Assembly (NCBI GenBank): GCA_964625865.1
Contig: CAZVEV010000276.1
Location: 1-8,479 of the forward strand
Source of the DNA: CAZVEV01 sp964625865
GTDB lineage: Bacteria; Planctomycetota; Phycisphaerae; SM23-33
DNA length: 8,479 nucleotides
Direction: 5' to 3'
The notes under the pieces were generated by a model that saw only the letters and a list, made by a program, of their open reading frames with translations, had not been told where the DNA came from and searched no databases. The position numbers and the translations under genes are program-made. Positions 1 to 4,878 of the stretch are shown here, piece after piece; position 1 is the first letter of the stretch, and each line of letters begins with the position of its first letter.

Positions 1-70
1 TCCCCCCCCCGCCCCCCGCCGTCCCCGCCGCGCCGACGGCACCCCGCGGCGCGGGGCGCACGGGCGCCGA
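1..70. other. Low-complexity C/G-rich edge sequence
   Basis: The first 30 bases are runs of C broken by single G or T. A perfect hairpin follows (CCCCGC 42-47, loop 48-50, GCGGGG 51-56). On the minus strand the frame from an ATG at 103 stays open to base 1 but encodes mostly Gly, Ala, Pro and Arg, so coding is not convincing. This may be a contig end or the start of another gene outside the window. Confidence 0.4.
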
Positions 71-143
71 CCGTACCGTCGTTATGGGCTGTTCCGTGTT
101 CATGTGCCCCAACAGTCTAACCCCCCCGCCCGCCAGTGTTAAG
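71..143 (-). repeat. Direct repeat copy A (leader-like, about 73 bp)
   Basis: This is an imperfect copy of 2110-2180. The two share a perfect 16-base core, TGCCCCAACAGTCTAA (105-120 here), then a C-run and GTGTTAAG. The pieces keep the same order and spacing, with roughly 60 of 71 positions matching by eye. On the minus strand it reads as a G-rich tract, TTAGACTGTTGGGGCA, then an ATG (103). The copy lies 35 bp beyond the stop of the SUMF1-type gene, so it may be the 5' leader of a further leftward gene outside the window. Confidence 0.75.
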
Positions 144-177
144 CACGCAATCCGCCCGCGACCGGGCCGCGGCGCGG

Positions 178-1902
178 TCATTCCACGGGCGGGCGGAACA
201 TGATAACCGCTCGAAAGCCTCCATAGTGACTGGAGCGACTTCGCGGAGTCCCGCGACGGTGGGCGGCGCGGCAGCCCTTGGGATTGGCGATGAACGACCC
301 GCCGCGCCGGACACGGCCGCCCCCCCCGGCGCCTGGCGCCTTCGGGTCGCGGACGCCCACATTGGCGTACGAATTCACATAGCCGTCCTCGCACCACTCC
401 CACACGTTGCCGTGCATATCGTACAAGCCCCAGGGGTTGGGTTTCTTCCTGCCGACCGGATGCGTTCGACGTCCGGCGTTGTCCAGATACCACGCGTGAG
501 CCCCGAAGTCCTTCTCGTCGTTGCCGAACCCGAAGGCTGTCGTCGTGCCCGCCCGGCAGGCGTATTCCCATTCGGCCTCGGTGGGCAGGCGCACGAGCTG
601 TCCGGTCTTCCGCGACAGGACTTTGCAGAACTGAACGGCGTTGTTCCAGGACACGCGCTCCACCGGATTGGTGCGTCCCTTGACCTTGCTCGGATTCTTG
701 CCCATCACGGCAGCGTATTGGCCCTGGGTGACCTCGGTGACGCCCATGTAGAACGGCGTGGTGAGCGTGACGCGGCGCTGGGGGCCCTCGCGAGGCTCAC
801 GGTCGGGCTCGGTTTCGGGCGAGCCCATCGTGAACGTGCCCGCCATGATGCGAACAAACGTCATCGTCTGGCCCTTGGGCAGTTCGAGCGTGAGGACCCG
901 CACGGTCGGCGGTGGGACGGGCACCGTCGAACGGACGCCGAGAGCCTTCAGTTCGGCCTGGATCGCCGTCAGCGTCCTGACCACGTCGCGCCGCTGAAGA
1001 TCGTTGGCGCGATGCACTTCAAGATACATCGTCAGATTGTCCCGCGCGCGGACCAGCAGGCGAACCCTGGCCAGCCGAGTCTGGGTCTTGCCCGCAAGCA
1101 CCCTGTACCAGTACCCAAGCGTCGCGAAGTCCGCGTCGGCCCGATCCGACGCCTCTCGGGCCGCCAGAGACACGTTCTTCCGCATCGTCGGATCGATCGC
1201 GTCAGTGAGGTGGCGCGACGCTTCGATCGGCATGTCCAGATCGATCAGATACATCTCGACGAGCTGCTTGCGGCACTTCGCATCATTGGGGTTCTTCGCC
1301 AGCGCTGCCTTCAAACCGGACAGGTGCTCGCCGATGGCAATCCACAACCTCGCCTCGCGCAGGCGCTCATGGATAACCGTTCCCTCGGGCAGATCCAGCG
1401 TCCGGGCCAACTCGTAGGCCTTGCCGTACTCCTTCTCCGCGTCGGACCACCTGTCGGCCCGCCCGTGCCTGGCCGCCCGGGCAAGGAGCACGTCCACGTA
1501 CGCACGCCCATAGGCCAACTTGTCCTTGCGCTCGCATCGAAGATACCGCAGGCGAACAACGTTCAGCCGCCTGGCGTCCCACATGCTTGCGCGACCCGGG
1601 GCGATCTCGCAGAGAATATCCAACGCCGCCAAGGCCGAGGCATACCCCAAAGGCGACGACATGCCGCACTCATAGGCTTTCTCGCACAGGCGAACCTGGA
1701 CCGCGGGCGAGTCGTTGAGCCCCTTGGCGCGGGCAACCAGTTCCTTGGCCGCCGCGTGAGCGCTGCGCGTATCCCGGAGAACCTGCTCGATAAGGGCCTC
1801 CGCCTGACCCGCATGCACCTCCGCCGCATCTCCAACCAGAAGCACACAAACGAACACCACGAAGGATACTGCCCCTACGTACGATACGCCCCTTGCTCTC
1901 AT
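178..1902 (-). CDS. Exported helical-repeat protein with C-terminal SUMF1/FGE-like domain
   Basis: The product has 574 residues. A signal peptide covers residues 1-31 (hydrophobic core VSFVVFVCVLLVG, likely cut after VHA). An Ala/Leu-rich, TPR-like helical region spans about 32-325. A Pro-rich hinge (PVPPPTV) and a SUMF1 (formylglycine-generating-enzyme type) domain at about 345-568 follow. Family signatures are GTFTMGSPE, LPTEAEWEYACRAG (439-452), GLYDMHGNVWEWCED (492-506) and RRGGSF...CRAAHR (532-549). True FGE uses two active-site cysteines; aligned to human C336/C341 the first is Ala539 and only Cys544 remains, so formylglycine formation is not supported. A role in binding or modifying a partner outside the cytoplasm is inference. 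The start at 1902 is chosen because GGAG lies 7 bases upstream and a signal peptide begins there. The frame is open back to ATGs at 2142/2151, but that stretch does not look like protein. Confidence 0.88.
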   Translation of the reverse strand: MRARGVSYVGAVSFVVFVCVLLVGDAAEVHAGQAEALIEQVLRDTRSAHAAAKELVARAKGLNDSPAVQVRLCEKAYECGMSSPLGYASALAALDILCEIAPGRASMWDARRLNVVRLRYLRCERKDKLAYGRAYVDVLLARAARHGRADRWSDAEKEYGKAYELARTLDLPEGTVIHERLREARLWIAIGEHLSGLKAALAKNPNDAKCRKQLVEMYLIDLDMPIEASRHLTDAIDPTMRKNVSLAAREASDRADADFATLGYWYRVLAGKTQTRLARVRLLVRARDNLTMYLEVHRANDLQRRDVVRTLTAIQAELKALGVRSTVPVPPPTVRVLTLELPKGQTMTFVRIMAGTFTMGSPETEPDREPREGPQRRVTLTTPFYMGVTEVTQGQYAAVMGKNPSKVKGRTNPVERVSWNNAVQFCKVLSRKTGQLVRLPTEAEWEYACRAGTTTAFGFGNDEKDFGAHAWYLDNAGRRTHPVGRKKPNPWGLYDMHGNVWEWCEDGYVNSYANVGVRDPKAPGAGGGGRVRRGGSFIANPKGCRAAHRRGTPRSRSSHYGGFRAVIMFRPPVE

Positions 1903-1909
1903 GTCGTAT

Positions 1910-1913
1910 CTCC
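1910..1913 (-). promoter_or_regulatory. Ribosome binding site fixing the SUMF1-type gene start
   Basis: The minus strand reads GGAG, then 7 bases, then ATG at 1902. This supports 1902 over the in-frame ATGs at 2142 and 2151, which lack a comparable purine motif at normal spacing. Confidence 0.65.
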
Positions 1914-2015
1914 GTCGGCCGCTACCGGCATGCCCGCAAGGCCGCCCGACGTCCACACTGTCCACATGATCTCCGCCACCGCCCGAGGCCGTGACGAATC
2001 GTTCCCGTGTTGATA

Positions 2016-2044
2016 AACCTATCCGCCAGCGCTGCTCCTGTAAA
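2016..2044 (-). promoter_or_regulatory. Weak sigma70-like promoter candidate for the SUMF1-type gene
   Basis: On the minus strand, TTTACA (2044-2039, 5/6 to the -35 consensus) is followed by a 17-base spacer and TAGGTT (2021-2016, a poor -10). Transcription would start near 2009, about 107 bases before the start codon. The -10 match is weak. Confidence 0.25.
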
Positions 2045-2109
2045 GACCGCACCTTGCGTTGTCCCGTCATACCCCCGCATTCAGCCAGCGCCAAGGCAGA
2101 CCGTATGGT

Positions 2110-2180
2110 CCGTAACGTCGCTCTGGATTGTGGCGTGTCCATCTGCCCCAACAGTCTAAGCCCCCCCCGCCGGTGTTAAG
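2110..2180 (-). repeat. Direct repeat copy B (leader-like, about 71 bp)
   Basis: This is the partner of 71-143. The 16-base core TGCCCCAACAGTCTAA lies at 2144-2159, followed by an 8-C run and GTGTTAAG at 2173-2180. It sits upstream of the SUMF1-type gene in the same orientation as copy A, so one copy lies on each side of that gene. On the minus strand the core is directly followed by ATG (2142), exactly as in copy A. Confidence 0.75.
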
Positions 2181-2215
2181 ATCGTAGGGCGCGCAACGTG
2201 CTTAAGCGTCCTGAT

Positions 2216-2238
2216 GCTGGATCGCTGAAGCGACCAGC
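2216..2238 (-). terminator. Stem-loop after the DUF1015 gene
   Basis: GCTGG (2216-2220) pairs with CCAGC (2234-2238). After a single bulged A, TCGC pairs with GCGA around a TGAA loop, giving a 9-bp stem. It begins 20 bases past the DUF1015 stop. No T-tract follows on the minus strand, so it may instead protect an mRNA 3' end. Confidence 0.35.
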
Positions 2239-2258
2239 CCGATCATCCAGTTAACCAG

Positions 2259-3545
2259 TCAACCCACCGGCTTAAGCACCATGCCGGTGGCGAGTTTCGG
2301 GTAGAAGTAGGTGCTCTTGTGGGGCATGGTGGCGCCGGCGAGGGCGATACGCTCGACGGCCTCGACGGGCGTGGACTGGAGGCAGATGCCCAGTTGGGCG
2401 CTGCCGGACTGGCAGGCGGCCAGCAGCTTGCGGCCGTCGGGGGTGTACTCGACCGACAGGTCGTCGGTGCGCCAGGGCGTCAGGGCGCCGTCGATGAACA
2501 GCTTGTGCAGGACCGCCACGTCCAGTTCGCGCCAGACGTCCAGTTCGTCGGGGGCGGCCTCGACCATCGCCTCGGGGCGGGAGAGCTTGGCGATCCATAT
2601 CTCGGCCGGGTCGGCGCCCATCAGGGCCATCGCGCCGGGGCCGTAGCGCTTCAGGAAGGCGTCGGCGTCGGTCAGGTCGGCATCCTCGACACTGCAGCGC
2701 TGCCACTCGAAGTCGCCGGCCGCTTCGACCAGGGCGCCGATGCTGAACGAATCAGCCAGCCCGCGAATGACACGGTGTGTCGGCAGGACGAGCAGGCCCG
2801 GGTCTTCCCGGGCGACGAGGGCGAACAGCACGAAGTTGGCCGGGTGGTTCTCGTCGGCGCCCCCCGCGGCGACCAGGGCGTCGCGATACGTCATCGCGGT
2901 CGTATAGCGGTGGTGGCCGTCGGCAATGAAGACCGGCTCGGCACGCAGCGCGGCGGCGATCTGCCCGATGGCGTCGGCGTCGGTGAGAACCCAGAGCTTC
3001 TCTTCGACGTCGCGAAGCTTGCCGTGCGCCTGCGGGGGGCCGGAGACGGCTTCGGACAGCACGTCCGACACGACGCGCCCGTTGTCGTTGTAGAAGCCGA
3101 AAATCGGCGAGAGCTGCATCTTCGTGTATTCGGTCAGCTTGAGGCGGTCAGCCTTCGGGCCGGCGAAGGTGTGCTCGTGCGGAATCACGTCCTCGCCCAG
3201 CGCGGTGGCCCGCACGCCGCACAGAACGGCTCGTCGCGTGTAGGTCTGCCCCGCCCACGTATACGTCTGCTCGTAGATGTAGATCGCATCGGCATCGTCC
3301 TGGCGGATCGTGCCATCGGCCTTCCACCGCTCGAGTCCGGCCGCCGCGGCCTCGTACGCCGAGTCAGGCCCGACCTCCTTGGGGGGCACGTGAGGCAGGT
3401 CCACGCCGACGATGTTGTCTGCGGACCGACCGAGCAGTTCCTGCTTGTCGTCAGCCGTCAGCACGTCATACGGCGGGGCCAGGTAATCGCTGATGTCACC
3501 GTTTTCCGCACAGAATCGCCAGCCGCGAAAGGGCCTGATCTCCAT
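2259..3545 (-). CDS. DUF1015 (COG4198-type) family protein
   Basis: The product has 428 residues, a full length for the family, with no signal peptide or membrane segment, so it is probably cytoplasmic. Family landmarks are PFRGWRF near the N terminus, APPYDVL (23-29), PHEHTFAGPKADRLKL (122-137), FIADGHHRYTTAMTYRD (206-222) and LPTHRVI (254-260). The biochemical function of DUF1015 proteins is not settled to my knowledge. The conserved ADGHHRY block resembles the DGHHR-type motif of ParB/sulfiredoxin-fold enzymes, and homologues are often found near serine-biosynthesis genes, but neither point proves a role. The start at 3545 is preceded by GGAG at 8-base spacing. An upstream in-frame ATG at 3575 would add ten unremarkable residues. 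The gene stands alone, divergent from the feo operon. Confidence 0.9.
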   Translation of the reverse strand: MEIRPFRGWRFCAENGDISDYLAPPYDVLTADDKQELLGRSADNIVGVDLPHVPPKEVGPDSAYEAAAAGLERWKADGTIRQDDADAIYIYEQTYTWAGQTYTRRAVLCGVRATALGEDVIPHEHTFAGPKADRLKLTEYTKMQLSPIFGFYNDNGRVVSDVLSEAVSGPPQAHGKLRDVEEKLWVLTDADAIGQIAAALRAEPVFIADGHHRYTTAMTYRDALVAAGGADENHPANFVLFALVAREDPGLLVLPTHRVIRGLADSFSIGALVEAAGDFEWQRCSVEDADLTDADAFLKRYGPGAMALMGADPAEIWIAKLSRPEAMVEAAPDELDVWRELDVAVLHKLFIDGALTPWRTDDLSVEYTPDGRKLLAACQSGSAQLGICLQSTPVEAVERIALAGATMPHKSTYFYPKLATGMVLKPVG

Positions 3546-3553
3546 GGATCCGT

Positions 3554-3557
3554 CTCC
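3554..3557 (-). promoter_or_regulatory. Ribosome binding site of the DUF1015 gene
   Basis: GGAG on the minus strand, 8 bases before ATG 3545, decides this start over ATG 3575. Confidence 0.6.
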
Positions 3558-3575
3558 TTCAATGGTAACCGGCAC

Positions 3576-3603
3576 AGCATACCGGGCGCAGGGACGAATG
3601 CAA
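3576..3603 (-). promoter_or_regulatory. Promoter candidate for the DUF1015 gene
   Basis: On the minus strand, TTGCAT (3603-3598) is followed by a 16-base spacer and TATGCT (3581-3576), each 4/6 to consensus. The start point would be near 3569, giving a short leader of about 24 bases that includes the RBS. It lies between the MITE and the gene. Confidence 0.35.
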
Positions 3604-3621
3604 GGGACTTCCCATCAGCAT

Positions 3622-3718
3622 GCCTCCAGGGGTGCATCCCTCGTGAGTAGGTAGAGCGATAGCGAACCGGTCTGCACCGAACAGACGACCTACTCAAGTG
3701 GGATACACCCGCCTCCAG
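3622..3718. mobile_element. Putative 81-bp MITE with target-site duplication
   Basis: The element is 3630-3710. Its 23-base terminal inverted repeats are 3630-3652 and 3688-3710; they match at 20 of 23 positions and begin GGGTG(C/T)ATCCC. The element is flanked by identical 8-base direct repeats GCCTCCAG (3622-3629 and 3711-3718), as expected of a target-site duplication. The 35-base interior has a small stem, GTCTG (3670-3674) with CAGAC (3682-3686). It has no room for a transposase, so a partner element elsewhere would have to mobilise it. I cannot assign the IS family. Alternatively it is only a strong hairpin upstream of the DUF1015 gene. Confidence 0.6.
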
Positions 3719-3719
3719 G

Positions 3720-4012
3720 CGAAGCCCGGTCGCCGGAACAGGCCTGACCGCGGTGGCTGCAGTGCGACGGCAGATGCGAACGACAGTTGCCCGGCCAAGC
3801 CCCTCAGCCGCCTTTGAACAGCGAAAGCCCTCCGTCACCCGCCTGACCCGGAGATAAGCTCTTAGGCCGCGGCCTCGTGCGTGCCAGGGGGTCTGGCTGT
3901 TCCTTTCCGAGGGTCAAGCCTCTTCAGGGCCCCCTCTTTCTCGATAAGGGAGGATCACCTGCGGAACACTTCATATTCTAACATCTGTACTCACAAAGAG
4001 ATGTGACGACAA
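3720..4012. other. Gene-free divergent intergenic stretch
   Basis: About 290 bases without a convincing gene. I see small hairpins (GCCAG/CTGGC near 3885-3900; the palindrome GGCCGCGGCC near 3865-3874; ACATCT 3981-3986 with AGATGT 3999-4004). The sequence shifts to AT-rich from about 3968. Minus-strand frames across it are open for short distances but have no domain or RBS. I looked for tmRNA, RNase P, SRP and 6S landmarks and did not find them. A small RNA is possible because terminator-like hairpins follow. Confidence 0.4.
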
Positions 4013-4055
4013 AGCCTTCGGGCTCAAGAAAAACCTGCTCCGGCACGGTTTTTCT
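4013..4055. terminator. Double hairpin, bidirectional terminator-like
   Basis: First hairpin: AGCC (4013-4016), UUCG-type loop, GGCT (4021-4024). Second: AGAAAAACC (4027-4035) pairs perfectly with GGTTTTTCT (4047-4055) around an 11-base loop. An A-rich 5' arm and T-rich 3' arm is the shape of an intrinsic terminator working in either direction. It ends one base before the -35 box of the feo promoter, so it could insulate that promoter from upstream transcription. Confidence 0.45.
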
Positions 4056-4056
4056 G

Positions 4057-4085
4057 TTGCACCGCCGATGTTAGATGGCTATAAC
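4057..4085 (+). promoter_or_regulatory. Sigma70-type promoter of the feo operon
   Basis: TTGCAC (4057-4062, 4/6) is followed by a 17-base spacer and TATAAC (4080-4085, 5/6). Transcription would start near 4092, leaving a leader of about 45 bases before the GTG at 4138. This is the best promoter match in the window and lies in a local AT-rich island. Confidence 0.55.
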
Positions 4086-4103
4086 AATGTTTGATCGATC
4101 TAA
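4069..4103 (+). promoter_or_regulatory. Candidate operator dyads over the feo promoter
   Basis: Dyad 1 is TGTTAGATGGCTATAACA (4069-4086): arms TGTTA/TAACA, covering the spacer and the whole -10 box. Dyad 2 is TTTGATCGATCTAA (4090-4103): palindromic at 12 of 14 positions, over the predicted start point. Both are placed where a repressor would block RNA polymerase. Because the first gene encodes a DtxR-type regulator, autoregulation by iron is a reasonable inference. Neither dyad matches the classical DtxR box well. Confidence 0.4.
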
Positions 4104-4137
4104 TAACGAGCACTCTTGAGGAAGAAAGGCTATCAGC

Positions 4138-4878
4138 GTGACCAGAGCAGCAGAGTTGACGACGACTCAGGAAAGCTACCTTGAAGTGATTGCCGAACTC
4201 ATCCGCAGCGCCGGAGCGGCGCGGGTAAAGGATATCGCCCAGCGAATGGGGGTGGCCAAGTCGTCGGTTACGGTGGCCCTTCGCGGGCTGGCCAAGCGGA
4301 AGCTCGTCCGGTACGAGCCGTATCGCCTCGTGTCGCTGAGCGAGAAGGGCGAGGCGTTGGCTGAGAGGATGCAGATCCGACACCAGGCGCTTCGACGGTT
4401 CTTCACGGACGTCTTGGACGTAGACGCGCAAATCGCCGACGCCAACGCCTGCCGGATCGAGCACGCCGTGGGCGACGGCGTCATGCAGCGCCTGAGTTGC
4501 TTCGTGGAGTTCATGTTCGGCAGCACCGTGCCGGCCAACGACTTGCCCGAGGCCTTTCGCCACCAATGCCAGGACAACCAGTCCGAGGGCCAGTGCGAAG
4601 GCTGCGACGTGGCGGCGGATCACAGCCAGAGCGGCGCCGGCGGGGACAAGAAGCTGACGCTTGCGGATATCCCGCCGGGTAAGAAGGCCAAGATCGTCCG
4701 CGTGACCGGTCCGGCGGCGACCAACAGCAGGCTGATGGAAATGGGCGTCACGCCCGGGACCGTGGTTGCCGTCGTCCGCGTCGCGCCCCTGGGTGACCCG
4801 GTCGAAGTCAAGCTTCGTGGATACAATCTCTCGCTCCGACGGGAAGAAGCCGGGGGAATCGAGGTGGCAGAAGCATGA
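4138..4878 (+). CDS. DtxR-type metalloregulator fused to FeoA domain
   Basis: The product has 246 residues. Residues about 8-70 form the winged helix-turn-helix (VKDIAQRMGVAKSSVTVALRGL). Residues about 70-127 form the metal-binding/dimerisation part with the DtxR signature ACRIEH (104-109). Aligned on that motif, Cys105, Glu108 and His109 match DtxR C102, E105 and H106, and His82 matches H79. Ser13 replaces Met10, and the ancillary ligands E83 and H98 appear to be Arg86 and Asp101. A linker with Cys144, Cys153 and Cys156 leads to a FeoA/SH3-like domain (about 171-246: LTLADIPPGKKAKI, RLMEMGVTPG, LRGYNLSLRREEA). It probably senses cytoplasmic Fe2+ and represses the operon, while the FeoA part assists FeoB. 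The start is GTG, with AAAGG 8 bases upstream. The stop overlaps the feoB start by four bases (ATGA), implying coupled translation. Confidence 0.9.
   Translation: MTRAAELTTTQESYLEVIAELIRSAGAARVKDIAQRMGVAKSSVTVALRGLAKRKLVRYEPYRLVSLSEKGEALAERMQIRHQALRRFFTDVLDVDAQIADANACRIEHAVGDGVMQRLSCFVEFMFGSTVPANDLPEAFRHQCQDNQSEGQCEGCDVAADHSQSGAGGDKKLTLADIPPGKKAKIVRVTGPAATNSRLMEMGVTPGTVVAVVRVAPLGDPVEVKLRGYNLSLRREEAGGIEVAEA

Larger units (their letters stand above)
1903..2109. other. Untranslated leader region upstream of the SUMF1-type gene
   Basis: This region joins direct repeat copy B to the gene start. The minus-strand frame is open throughout, but its predicted residues (Arg-rich, then a Gly run and HVDSVDVG) show no domain and precede a clear signal peptide. 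I treat it as non-coding. It contains a weak promoter candidate (2016-2044) and nothing else that I recognise. Confidence 0.5.

Noticed and set aside
136..2013. Long plus-strand open frame opposite the SUMF1-type gene
   Set aside because: It mirrors the GC-rich codons of a clearly recognisable minus-strand protein and has no domain, signal peptide or RBS of its own.
71..2180. Direct repeats as CRISPR or as ends of a composite transposon
   Set aside because: There are only two copies 2 kb apart, no regular spacers, no transposase between them, and no terminal inverted repeats or target duplications at the copies.
2319..3650. Long plus-strand open frame opposite the DUF1015 gene
   Set aside because: Composition is Gly/Val/Arg/Gln-rich with no motif, whereas the opposite strand holds conserved DUF1015 blocks.
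3725..3770. Segment with GCAGCC and GTCAGGCC on the minus strand, reminiscent of SRP RNA
   Set aside because: The blocks are in the wrong order and the GGAAG tetraloop context is missing.
3458..3838. Minus-strand frame of 126 residues across the DUF1015 start and the MITE
   Set aside because: It overlaps the N-terminal part of the DUF1015 gene in another frame, runs through the inverted repeats and shows no domain.
3952..3960. GGATCACCT, resembling the 3' end of 16S rRNA
   Set aside because: Only nine bases match; nothing upstream resembles conserved 16S helices.
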